Shown: positions 1 to 5,748 of the stretch, piece after piece
Layout of the letters: each line of letters starts with the position of its first letter
Position numbering within the stretch: position 1 is the first letter of the stretch
From: Alistipes sp.
GTDB lineage: Bacteria; Bacteroidota; Bacteroidia; Bacteroidales; Rikenellaceae
Assembly (NCBI GenBank): GCA_017934845.1
Contig: JAGBIR010000175.1
Span: 1-12,215, forward strand
Direction of reading: 5' to 3'
Length of the DNA: 12,215 bases
Made by a program: the position numbers and the translations under genes
The notes under the pieces: model-generated
Seen by the model: only the letters and a program-made list of their open reading frames with translations
What the model was told of the DNA's origin: nothing
Database searches by the model: none

Positions 1-399
1 CTGCGCCGTATCGCCATCGATAGCCTGACGGCCTGCAACAATAACATCGGCACCAATCGACTTCAAGGCACACGAAAGCGCATAAGAAGTTGCCAAAGTA
101 TCCGAGCCGGCAAATTTACGATCCGAAAGCAAATAGCCTCCATCGGCACCGCGGAACATAGCGTCGCGAATAATATCGGCCGCACGCTGTGGGCCCATTG
201 TGAGGATATGCACCGTAGAGCCTGCGCACTCATCCTTAAGGCGCAAAGCCAGCTCCAGAGCATTCAAATCCTCGGGATTAAATATAGCAGGTAGCGCTGC
301 ACGATTTACCGTACCTTCGGCAGTCATTGCATCCTTACCCACATTGCGGGTATCGGGCACCTGCTTGGCCAATACAACAATCTTTAACTTTTTGTTCAT
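1..399 (-). CDS. etfB: Electron transfer flavoprotein beta subunit, N-terminal part (runs off left edge)
   Basis: This is the N-terminal 133 residues of EtfB (FixA family), the smaller subunit of the soluble FAD/AMP-containing electron carrier that passes electrons between acyl-CoA dehydrogenases or bifurcating enzymes and other redox partners. The start MNKKLKIVVLAKQVPDT is typical of the family's first beta strand and loop. NPEDLNALELALRLKDE (residues 41-57), ILTMGPQRAADIIRDAMFRG (65-84) and VAGRQAIDGDTAQ (121-133) match conserved blocks; the last lies in the nucleotide-binding region. A full subunit is usually about 260-290 residues, so more than half is missing, cut by the window edge and not by mutation. 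The ATG at 397-399 is the only start that keeps the first strand. It lies downstream of purA on the same strand, 192 bases away; etfA would be expected next, outside the window. Confidence 0.93.
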   Translation of the reverse strand, partial: MNKKLKIVVLAKQVPDTRNVGKDAMTAEGTVNRAALPAIFNPEDLNALELALRLKDECAGSTVHILTMGPQRAADIIRDAMFRGADGGYLLSDRKFAGSDTLATSYALSCALKSIGADVIVAGRQAIDGDTAQ

Positions 400-426
400 T
401 AGTCTAAATATTGGTTACTACTGGGC

Positions 427-447
427 GAGTTGTCGCGACTCCAACTC
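427..447 (-). repeat. Small hairpin in the etfB upstream region
   Basis: GAGTTG (427-432) pairs with CAACTC (442-447) across a 9-base loop that starts with the palindrome TCGCGA (433-438). It lies about 28 bases upstream of the etfB start codon, so it would fall in the etfB leader or the purA-etfB intergenic transcript. The loop hexamer is the same as in the hairpin at 507-553. Function unknown. Confidence 0.45.
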
Positions 448-506
448 ACACCTTATACGTAAAAAGCACCTGTTTAGTATGCACTAATATCTCAATTTAG
501 ATAGCA

Positions 507-553
507 ATATCCGAAAAGTCCTTTTTTCGCGACATAAAGGAGGTTTCGGATAT
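507..553 (-). repeat. Long imperfect hairpin downstream of purA
   Basis: The outer arms ATATCCGAAA (507-516) and TTTCGGATAT (544-553) pair perfectly over 10 bp. After a 2x2 mismatch (AG against GG), TCCTTT (519-524) pairs with AAAGGA (536-541). The 11-base loop contains TCGCGA (527-532). It begins 38 bases past the purA stop. No clear U-tract follows on either strand, so it may be an RNA processing or stabilising structure, or an operator, rather than a standard intrinsic terminator. The pairing is seen directly; the role is inferred. Confidence 0.7.
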
Positions 554-591
554 GCGTTCTAAATCACTATTTCAAGTGCTTCAGATATTAA

Positions 592-1860
592 TTATCGAAT
601 AATAGTCTCGGCACGATCGGGGCCTACCGAAATAATCTTTACAGGCACACCCGTCTGCTGCTCGATAAACTCAACATAGGTCTTAAACTCTGCAGGGAAG
701 TCCTCATAACGGCGCACCTTGCAGATATCACACTTCCAGCCCTTGAACTCGGTATATACAGGCTCCAGATTGTCGGTCACCTCATAGGGGAAGTGATCCA
801 CAACCTCGCCATTGATCTTATAAGCCGTAGCGACCTTTACGGTATCGAAGTCATTCATAACATCTGACTTCATCATAATAAGGCCCGTAACACCGTCTAT
901 CATAACAGCATACTTCAACGCTACCAAATCCAGCCATCCACAACGACGGGGACGACCCGTAACGGCACCAAACTCGTGACCGATGCGACGCAACTCCTCG
1001 CCGGTCTCATCAAAGAGCTCAGTTGGGAATGGACCGCTGCCAACGCGAGTACAATATGCCTTGAAGATACCATATACATCACCCACCTTTGTAGGAGCAA
1101 CGCCCAAACCTGTACATACACCTGCGCATACGGTATTTGATGACGTTACGAAGGGATATGTACCAAAATCAACGTCAAGCATCGAGCCCTGCGCGCCCTC
1201 GGCAAGGATAGCTACATCCTCGTCGATAAACTTATTAACCTCGTGCTCGCTATCGACGAAGGTAAAACCACGAAGATACTCGATACCCTCCATCCAGCTC
1301 TGCTCGTACTCTGTAATATCGTACTCGAAGCCCTCGTAGTGCGACAACATCTCGACGTGCTTTGCCTTGAGTGCATTATAACGATCGATGAAATCCTCGG
1401 CCAACACATCGCCAAAGCGCAAGCCATTACGGCCTGTTTTATCCATGTATGTAGGGCCAATACCCTTCAACGTTGAGCCAATCTTCGCCTTACCCTTTGC
1501 AGCCTCGCTGGCAGCATCCAACATACGGTGGGTAGGAAGGATAATATGCGCCTTCTTCGAGATGAGCATCTTCTCCTTTACGGGGATACCCTGCTCCGAA
1601 ATGTTACGCAACTCCTCGGTAAGGCTAACGGGGTCAACCACCACACCATTACCGATAATGTTTATCGAGCCGTCACGGAAGATTCCCGAAGGAACGGTAC
1701 GCAGAACAAAACTCTTATCGCCGAAGTGCAACGAGTGACCGGCATTAGGTCCGCCCTGAAAACGTGCAATAACTTTGTAATTGGGCGTAAGGACATCCAC
1801 GACTTTGCCCTTACCTTCATCGCCCCACTGCAATCCGAGAACTACATCAATCTTTTTCAT
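592..1860 (-). CDS. purA: Adenylosuccinate synthetase
   Basis: This cytoplasmic enzyme joins IMP and aspartate using GTP to make adenylosuccinate, the first committed step from IMP to AMP. The 422 residues are close to the family's usual 420-435. The N-terminal glycine-rich loop QWGDEGKGK (11-19) contains catalytic Asp14. GGPNAGHS (36-43) contains catalytic His42; these correspond to Asp13 and His41 of E. coli. The middle block TGRPRRCGWLDL and the C-terminal SVGPDRAETI are also diagnostic of the family. All expected blocks are present with no sign of damage. The ATG at 1858-1860 places MKKIDVVLGLQWGDEGKG exactly as in homologues. A good promoter lies just upstream (1912-1943). It is divergent from the sigma-factor operon, and etfB follows downstream after a hairpin-bearing gap. 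Confidence 0.98.
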   Translation of the reverse strand: MKKIDVVLGLQWGDEGKGKVVDVLTPNYKVIARFQGGPNAGHSLHFGDKSFVLRTVPSGIFRDGSINIIGNGVVVDPVSLTEELRNISEQGIPVKEKMLISKKAHIILPTHRMLDAASEAAKGKAKIGSTLKGIGPTYMDKTGRNGLRFGDVLAEDFIDRYNALKAKHVEMLSHYEGFEYDITEYEQSWMEGIEYLRGFTFVDSEHEVNKFIDEDVAILAEGAQGSMLDVDFGTYPFVTSSNTVCAGVCTGLGVAPTKVGDVYGIFKAYCTRVGSGPFPTELFDETGEELRRIGHEFGAVTGRPRRCGWLDLVALKYAVMIDGVTGLIMMKSDVMNDFDTVKVATAYKINGEVVDHFPYEVTDNLEPVYTEFKGWKCDICKVRRYEDFPAEFKTYVEFIEQQTGVPVKIISVGPDRAETIIR

Positions 1861-1911
1861 TATTATCTAAATGTATGTAATTAAATTCAATCGCAAAACA
1901 TTTTTTGCACT

Positions 1912-1943
1912 CAAAGGTACATCTTTTTTTTTATACACGACAA
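1912..1943 (-). promoter_or_regulatory. Probable purA promoter (Bacteroidetes type)
   Basis: On the minus strand TACCTTTG (1912-1919) is an exact match to the Bacteroidetes -7 box TAnnTTTG. A TTG (1941-1943) lies 21 bases upstream, where the -33 element is expected. The A-rich spacer is typical. Transcription would start near 1905, giving a leader of about 45 nucleotides before the purA ATG. The match is seen in the sequence; promoter activity is inferred. Confidence 0.68.
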
Positions 1944-1977
1944 TTTTGCAAGTGGAATTTATCAACAGGTTATCAAA

Positions 1978-2015
1978 CGCCACGAAATGTGGCGAAATAA
2001 CCACTCCTCGGTGGT
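1978..2015. promoter_or_regulatory. Two tandem CCAC/GTGG dyads between purA and the sigma operon
   Basis: CGCCAC (1978-1983) pairs with GTGGCG (1989-1994), and ACCAC (2000-2004) with GTGGT (2011-2015). The two dyads share the CCAC/GTGG core, and their centres are about 21-22 bp apart, roughly two helical turns. The second sits where the -33 region of the probable sigma-operon promoter would be. A regulator-binding role is possible but unproven. Confidence 0.35.
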
Positions 2016-2033
2016 GGATTTTCACATTTTTTA

Positions 2034-2041
2034 TAATTTTG
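2034..2041 (+). promoter_or_regulatory. Probable -7 box for the sigma-factor operon
   Basis: TAATTTTG matches TAnnTTTG exactly and lies 75 bases before the sigma-factor ATG at 2117. No clear TTTG is seen at the -33 position, where a GTGG-type dyad lies instead. This suggests either a weak promoter or one needing an activator or an alternative sigma factor. The leader that follows carries an 8-base direct repeat, GCCGACAA, at 2086-2093 and 2095-2102. Confidence 0.45.
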
Positions 2042-2116
2042 ATGTTACAAAATCGGAGGTTGTACGTATTATAATCGAAACCGAGGCCGACAAAGCCGAC
2101 AATACTAACCAACAAA

Positions 2117-2605
2117 ATGAAAAGCGAAGAACTTAACATAGCATTTATCGAGCTGAAAGATGTGGCCTACCGTTACGCTGTGAGTCTGCTTGGTCAGAGC
2201 GCAGAGGCCGAGGATGCTGTGCAGGATCTCTACGAGAGGTTATGGCGGCGACGGCTACTTATTCGCTCGGGAGGTTTTCGAGCGTTGCTTATGACAAGCC
2301 TGCGCAACCTATGTCTTGACAGACTGCGCGAGAAGGAGCGGCGACGGACGTATGAGCCAACCGACACACCCGCCGAAGAGTCACCAACAGCCGACAAGGA
2401 GACGACCGATATTGTCAAGCATCTTATCGAGCAACTACCCACTCGCGAACGCGAGGTGATACATCTGCGAGATTGCGAAGGCTGGCAATTTGAAGATATA
2501 GCCGCAGTAACGGGCGCAAGCGAGGCGGCAGTACGAGTGGCATTGAGCCGTGCAAGAGAGAAAATCAGAGATGAACTTTCAAAAATTATGGACTATGGAT
2601 TATAA
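2117..2605 (+). CDS. ECF-type RNA polymerase sigma factor (sigma-70 family)
   Basis: This 162-residue protein has the two-domain layout of extracytoplasmic-function sigma factors, which direct RNA polymerase to a small set of promoters. Sigma region 2 covers about residues 10-80, with AEDAVQDLYERLW (31-43, core-polymerase and -10 recognition helices) and TSLRNLCLDRLREKERRR (60-77). A short acidic linker (80-98) leads to region 4 (about 100-155). Region 4 has LPTREREVIHLRDCEGW (107-123), then the helix-turn-helix FEDIAAVTGASEAAVRVALS (125-144) that reads the -35-type element. There is no region 1 or 3, as expected for the class. The ATG at 2117 keeps a normal-length region 2. The end of the gene overlaps the next reading frame, which suggests translational coupling with a probable anti-sigma factor. 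The target promoters cannot be told from sequence; autoregulation is a reasonable guess. Confidence 0.93.
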   Translation: MKSEELNIAFIELKDVAYRYAVSLLGQSAEAEDAVQDLYERLWRRRLLIRSGGFRALLMTSLRNLCLDRLREKERRRTYEPTDTPAEESPTADKETTDIVKHLIEQLPTREREVIHLRDCEGWQFEDIAAVTGASEAAVRVALSRAREKIRDELSKIMDYGL

Positions 2606-3017
2606 CGATATTTTAAGACGCTACTACGAGGGCCGCACCTCGCTCGACGAAGAGCAGGCATTGCGCGACTATCTCATGCAGTCCGACTTCAATTCACTCT
2701 CAATAGAGGAGCGTGCAACACGCCAAATGATGAGTTACGCGGTCGGCAAAGCAGAGTGCAAAGTTGCAATCCATACACACCGCTCGTCACGACCGATATG
2801 GCAATATACGCTCGCTACCGCAGCCTGTCTTTTAGTCATTGCAGGCATCGTAAAGCTCTCGCAGCCTACCGTTTACGGTTACTACAACGGTCAGCCAATA
2901 CTCTCGATGGAGGAGGCAAAACAGCGCGGTGAGGAGATGATGGCCGCGCTTGCAAGTGCGAATGATATGCACCAGAGAAATGAAGAATTTTTGAAAGACC
3001 TACTTAAGTTTGAATAA
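2595..3017 (+). CDS. Small single-pass membrane protein, probable anti-sigma factor
   Basis: From the ATG at 2595 the protein has 140 residues and overlaps the sigma gene by 11 bases in another frame. The N-terminal half (1-66) is hydrophilic and begins MDYNDILRRYYEGRTSLDEE, a pattern I associate with small cytoplasmic heads encoded beside Bacteroidetes ECF sigma factors. One hydrophobic segment (about 69-89, WQYTLATAACLLVIAGIVKL) follows a basic patch (HTHRSSRP), so the N-terminus should be cytoplasmic. A short periplasmic tail (90-140) is charged and probably helical. Gene order, overlap and topology suggest that it holds the sigma factor at the membrane. I see no zinc-binding HxxxCxxC motif and no FecR domain, so this is inference from context. 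An upstream ATG at 2571 (MNFQKLW...) would add 8 residues and cannot be excluded. Confidence 0.75.
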   Translation: MDYNDILRRYYEGRTSLDEEQALRDYLMQSDFNSLSIEERATRQMMSYAVGKAECKVAIHTHRSSRPIWQYTLATAACLLVIAGIVKLSQPTVYGYYNGQPILSMEEAKQRGEEMMAALASANDMHQRNEEFLKDLLKFE

Positions 3018-3029
3018 ATACCTACTACT

Positions 3030-4040
3030 ATGAAAAGAATAGCATTACTTTTAATCTGCACAATGGTATTTGCAGTTAACACTTCGGCACAAACCATGGA
3101 GTTTTTTAAGCTGCTGAACGATGCCGAGAAGCATGCATTAACACAGACTCCATACGACCACTCTTCGACTTCGGTAACACGCCTACCCGGAGAGGTTATA
3201 CGCAAAATATCGGACATTGACCCCGAGGATGAATCTCGCATTGAAAATCGAATCGAGAAGATGTACCTTATCAAAATGAATGGTCGCTCTCAAATGCACT
3301 TCTTTACCCGAGCATACGAGATAGCCCAAAAAGAGCCTTTTCTCCACTATACATCGATGCAAGAAGGAGGCCGCCAATATATGATGTATAAAATCGGATC
3401 GGTAAATTCAACCAACTATCTTGTTTTAATGAGCAATATCCCTACGCAACAAGTCCAGTTGGCAGCAGAGGGTGACGTACACCGATTTTACATATTTTAC
3501 ATCATAGGTGATTTGCAGCCCGAAGAGATTTTGGATTTGGTCGATTTGCATAACGCCGATAGTTTCTCTCCAATCAATAACGGTACACCCAAGAACGGAA
3601 ATAAAGAGCGATACTCGGTCAACATTAAGAACTTTGACCACGAGCCGCTTGCCAATGCCGTTATCAGTGTCGGAGCAAAAAAATACACGACAGATAAGGA
3701 CGGAAATGTTGTAATTGAGTCTATAAAAGGCCGACATGCAACGATTTCTAAAGACGGATACAGTGATATGAAATATATCTTTAGCACATCCAACAATATA
3801 CAAATAATTCTATCGAGAGAATTTGACTACCACATTAAAGTTGTTGACGAGGAAGGAAAGCCAATATCAAATGCAATTATTGACGCCAACCCGGGCCAAT
3901 GCGTAACAGATATTAATGGTGAGGTACATATCAAGTGTACCGAAGGTATTAAGCACATATACAAAAATGGCTATGAGCATAAGCAATACCGATTTAGTAC
4001 AAACAATAACCCGATAATCACTTTAAAGAAAAGACAATAA
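3030..4040 (+). CDS. Exported DUF4252-like protein with two tandem C-terminal repeats
   Basis: The third gene of the sigma operon starts 12 bases after the second and encodes 336 residues. Residues 1-20 form a signal peptide (MKRIALLLICTMVFAVNTSA, likely cut before Gln21). There is no lipobox, so it should be periplasmic or secreted. Residues about 21-180 resemble the DUF4252 proteins often encoded beside Bacteroidetes ECF sigma factors; I make this match from memory and it is moderate. The C-terminal part contains two copies of a roughly 69-residue beta-rich unit (195-263 and 267-335). They share a Tyr start, LANA/ISNA, TDxxG, K(D/N)GY and FST plus NN, as in carboxypeptidase-regulatory-like or Ig-like domains. 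Such domains usually bind or space, so an adhesive, sensory or signalling role is possible. The base composition looks AT-richer than in the neighbours. The molecular function is unknown. Confidence 0.85.
   Translation: MKRIALLLICTMVFAVNTSAQTMEFFKLLNDAEKHALTQTPYDHSSTSVTRLPGEVIRKISDIDPEDESRIENRIEKMYLIKMNGRSQMHFFTRAYEIAQKEPFLHYTSMQEGGRQYMMYKIGSVNSTNYLVLMSNIPTQQVQLAAEGDVHRFYIFYIIGDLQPEEILDLVDLHNADSFSPINNGTPKNGNKERYSVNIKNFDHEPLANAVISVGAKKYTTDKDGNVVIESIKGRHATISKDGYSDMKYIFSTSNNIQIILSREFDYHIKVVDEEGKPISNAIIDANPGQCVTDINGEVHIKCTEGIKHIYKNGYEHKQYRFSTNNNPIITLKKRQ
3612..4034 (+). repeat. Internal protein-level duplication (two ~69-residue units)
   Basis: The encoded unit at 3612-3818 (residues 195-263) repeats at 3828-4034 (residues 267-335), a period of 72 residues. 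Shared positions include Tyr1, the NA(V/I)I strand, TD-x-(D/N)G turns, (K/N)-GY and FST-x-NN-xx-I near the end. At the DNA level the copies have diverged, so the duplication is old, or selection acts on the fold. Confidence 0.75.
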
Positions 4041-4046
4041 CCACCT

Positions 4047-4090
4047 TTACTGCCGATTTTAAGGGGATTTTTCAACACTCGAGGCAGTAA
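4047..4090 (+). repeat. Long-loop stem just before the terminator
   Basis: TTACTGCC (4047-4054) is perfectly complementary to GGCAGTAA (4083-4090), enclosing a 28-base loop. It starts 6 bases past the stop codon of the exported protein and ends 2 bases before the terminator stem, so the two could stack in the transcript. It may stabilise the mRNA 3' end; this is inference. Confidence 0.45.
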
Positions 4091-4092
4091 GT

Positions 4093-4128
4093 AAGTCGCA
4101 GTCCGAAGACTCGGGTTGCGACTTTTTT
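4093..4128 (+). terminator. Intrinsic terminator of the sigma operon
   Basis: AAGTCGCA (4093-4100) pairs with TGCGACTT (4117-4124). The stem continues through two G-U wobbles to CCGA/TCGG, giving a 14-bp stem around a 4-base loop (AGAC). Six Ts (4123-4128) follow. This is a textbook rho-independent terminator, 52 bases past the upstream stop codon. Confidence 0.88.
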
Positions 4129-4161
4129 ATGCTCTGCGCCACCGACATAAGGAATTTTCGC

Positions 4162-4169
4162 TATATTTG
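4162..4169 (+). promoter_or_regulatory. Probable -7 box of the asnA promoter
   Basis: TATATTTG matches the Bacteroidetes -7 consensus TAnnTTTG exactly. It lies 31 bases before the ATG at 4201 and downstream of the preceding terminator, where an independent promoter is needed. The -33 element is not obvious. The box lies inside the longest open frame (from 4129), which argues that translation starts at 4201. Confidence 0.58.
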
Positions 4170-4200
4170 CCGTTGGTTAATGAGAAACCCACTGAAAACT

Positions 4201-5241
4201 ATGAGTAAACTTATAATTCCACAATCATACAAGGCAGCATTAAGCCTACAGCAGACCGAGATTGCAATCAAGGAGATTAAGGATTTCTTCCTGAGCAGCA
4301 TATCTACCGAGTTGCGTCTGCGTAGAGTTACAGCCCCGCTTTTCGTATTAAAGGGCTTGGGTATGAACGACGATTTGAACGGCACCGAGCGACCCGTAAC
4401 TTTTCCTATAAAGGATATGGGCGATGCGCCTGCCGAGGTTGTTCACTCTTTGGCAAAGTGGAAGCGCGTAACGCTGGCGGAGTATGAGGTCGATGAGAAC
4501 TATGGCATCATAACCGATATGAACGCCATCCGCTCCGACGAGGAGCTGGATAACCTCCACTCATTATATGTTGACCAATGGGATTGGGAGCGTGTAATGC
4601 CGGCAGATTGTCGCACGGTGGATTACCTTAAAAAGATTGTCGAGCGCATCTACGGAGCTATTCTTCGCACCGAATTCCACATCTGCGAAACATATCCTCA
4701 AATCAAGCCTTTCCTGCCCGAAGAGGTAAAGTTTATCCACGCCGAGGAGCTATTGCAGCGCTACCCAACGCTCTCTGCCAAGGAGCGCGAAGATGCCATC
4801 TGCAAGGAGTATGGAGCGGTATTTATCATCGGCATAGGTTGTGAGTTGAGCAATGGCGAGCGTCACGACAACCGCGCACCCGACTACGACGACTATTCGA
4901 CAGTGTCGCCCTCAACAGGTTTGGCGGGACTGAATGGTGACCTTTTGATTTGGTATCCGATATTGGAGCGTGCCATTGAGCTTTCGTCGATGGGTATTCG
5001 TGTCGATAAGGAGGCTTTGGAGCATCAGCTCTCGGCGAGCGGCAAGGAGGATAGGAAGGCTCTCTATTTCCATCGCCGACTATTGGAGGGTTCACTGCCG
5101 CAAACCATCGGTGGAGGTATAGGTCAGAGTCGATTGTGTATGATTCTTCTGCACAAGGCTCACGTTGGCGAAACTCAATCGAGCATCTGGCCCGACGATA
5201 TGCGTCAACGATGCAAAGAGGCGGGCATGCCACTTATATAA
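4201..5241 (+). CDS. asnA: Aspartate-ammonia ligase (asparagine synthetase A)
   Basis: AsnA makes asparagine from aspartate and ammonia with ATP (giving AMP and PPi) in the cytoplasm. It has the fold of class II aminoacyl-tRNA synthetases and is unrelated to glutamine-dependent AsnB. Conserved blocks run the length: ELRLRRVTAPLFVLKG (37-52), DDLNGTERPVTFPIKD (57-72), EVVHSLAKWKR (79-89), TDMNAIRSDE (105-114), SLYVDQWDWE (121-130), IIGIGCELSNGERHDNRAPD (209-228) and the motif-3-like GGGIGQSRLCM (304-314), which contains the ATP-contacting Arg. The start MSKLIIPQSYKAAL at 4201 gives 346 residues, close to homologues of about 330-345. The open frame extends back to 4129, but the extra 24 residues match nothing expected and overlap the promoter box. 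A strong terminator follows. It is monocistronic and converges on the small acidic-protein gene. Confidence 0.97.
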   Translation: MSKLIIPQSYKAALSLQQTEIAIKEIKDFFLSSISTELRLRRVTAPLFVLKGLGMNDDLNGTERPVTFPIKDMGDAPAEVVHSLAKWKRVTLAEYEVDENYGIITDMNAIRSDEELDNLHSLYVDQWDWERVMPADCRTVDYLKKIVERIYGAILRTEFHICETYPQIKPFLPEEVKFIHAEELLQRYPTLSAKEREDAICKEYGAVFIIGIGCELSNGERHDNRAPDYDDYSTVSPSTGLAGLNGDLLIWYPILERAIELSSMGIRVDKEALEHQLSASGKEDRKALYFHRRLLEGSLPQTIGGGIGQSRLCMILLHKAHVGETQSSIWPDDMRQRCKEAGMPLI

Positions 5242-5247
5242 AAAGAT

Positions 5248-5277
5248 AACAGGCGAGGGTAAAACTCTCGCCTGTTT
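5248..5277. terminator. Bidirectional terminator between asnA and the small acidic protein
   Basis: AACAGGCGAG (5248-5257) pairs with CTCGCCTGTT (5267-5276), extended inward by a G-U, a G-C and a T-A pair around an AAA loop. On the plus strand a short TTT follows. On the minus strand the stem is followed by a T-rich stretch (the complement of 5239-5247). It starts 6 bases past the asnA stop and lies 28 bases past the end of the convergent gene, so it can serve both. Confidence 0.83.
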
Positions 5278-5304
5278 CATAATTCACAGGGAAATGCAGA
5301 TTGA

Positions 5305-5610
5305 CTACATATCATCCTCCTCGCCATCGTCCTGAATCTCGTCAGCTCCCTTCAACTCATCATCGCCGTAGTAATCATCCTCAACGGCCTCCTCTGATTT
5401 GTCGTCGATCTTAACATCAATCTTCACAAGGTACGATGTATCCTCGGTCTCGAAAGGTACGTAATAGAAAAAATCACCATTGGGCTTGTCGAAGCGAGTC
5501 ATCACCTCGGCAAAACCACGAGGATAAAGTGCCTTAACCTCCTCCTGCAACTCGATTGAGAGGTTATTAAAACTTGTAACTAACTTTCTTTTGCTGTTAT
5601 TTATTGCCAT
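5305..5610 (-). CDS. Small acidic conserved hypothetical protein
   Basis: This 101-residue protein begins MAINNSKRKLVTSFNNLSIE. I recall similar unnamed proteins across Bacteroidales but no function. It has a basic N-terminus (SKRK, 6-9), then a central beta-rich core: PRGFAEVMTRFDKPNGDFFY (30-49) and VPFETEDTSYLVKIDVKIDD (51-70). The C-terminal tail is very acidic (about 72-100, mostly D and E, ending DDGEEDDM) and probably disordered, as in some proteins that contact nucleic-acid-binding partners. There is no signal peptide or membrane segment, so it should be cytoplasmic. The ATG at 5608-5610 is chosen. A frame extension to a TTG at 5629-5631 would overlap the likely promoter box and is rejected. 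It is divergent from ligA, with about 138 bases between start codons. Confidence 0.82.
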   Translation of the reverse strand: MAINNSKRKLVTSFNNLSIELQEEVKALYPRGFAEVMTRFDKPNGDFFYYVPFETEDTSYLVKIDVKIDDKSEEAVEDDYYGDDELKGADEIQDDGEEDDM

Positions 5611-5628
5611 ATCTCCCAAAATTTTCTG

Positions 5629-5661
5629 CAAGTATAAGCAAAATTTGCATACCTAGACCAA
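5629..5661 (-). promoter_or_regulatory. Possible promoter of the small acidic-protein gene
   Basis: On the minus strand TATACTTG (5629-5636) matches TAnnTTTG in all but one fixed position, and a TTG (5659-5661) lies 22 bases upstream. The palindrome GCAAAATTTGC (5638-5648) sits between the two boxes and could be an operator. The box would leave a very short leader (about 12-14 nucleotides) before the ATG at 5610. Confidence 0.4.
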
Positions 5662-5692
5662 TATTGACATTTTTTTTGCATTTTTTTTATTT

Positions 5693-5726
5693 TTTGCCCT
5701 TGTTACAAACAAATTGTGTACCTTTA
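5693..5726 (+). promoter_or_regulatory. Possible ligA promoter
   Basis: TACCTTTA (5719-5726) matches the -7 box TAnnTTTG except for its last base. TTTG (5693-5696) lies 22 bases upstream, one base beyond the usual spacing. Three T-tracts precede it. The leader to the ligA ATG at 5749 would be about 15-18 nucleotides. It could drive the whole ligA-dapA-exported protein-peptidase unit. Confidence 0.45.
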
Positions 5727-5748
5727 CGCGTGAATATATACATATAGT

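Noticed and set aside
983..1738. Long plus-strand open frames inside purA
   Set aside because: They are shadows opposite a fully conserved gene. Their translations are Ser/Pro/Thr-rich with no recognisable domain.
1959..1976. Possible replication origin from DnaA-box-like TTATCAACA
   Set aside because: There are only two weak, imperfect copies, with no dnaA/dnaN neighbours and no cluster of boxes.
1871..2139. Open frames on both strands across the purA/sigma intergenic region (for example 1871-2074 plus and 1867-2139 minus)
   Set aside because: They cross the promoters and T-tracts, have low-complexity translations, and the minus-strand frame runs into the sigma gene. They show no protein-like pattern.
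4129..4200. N-terminal extension of AsnA by 24 residues from the ATG at 4129
   Set aside because: The start would fall at the end of the upstream terminator's T-tract and the extension would cover the asnA -7 box. MSKLIIPQSYKAAL at 4201 matches the known AsnA N-terminus.
5611..5631. TTG start extending the small acidic protein by 7 residues
   Set aside because: It overlaps the likely promoter box, and the ATG at 5608-5610 gives the familiar MAINNSKRK start.
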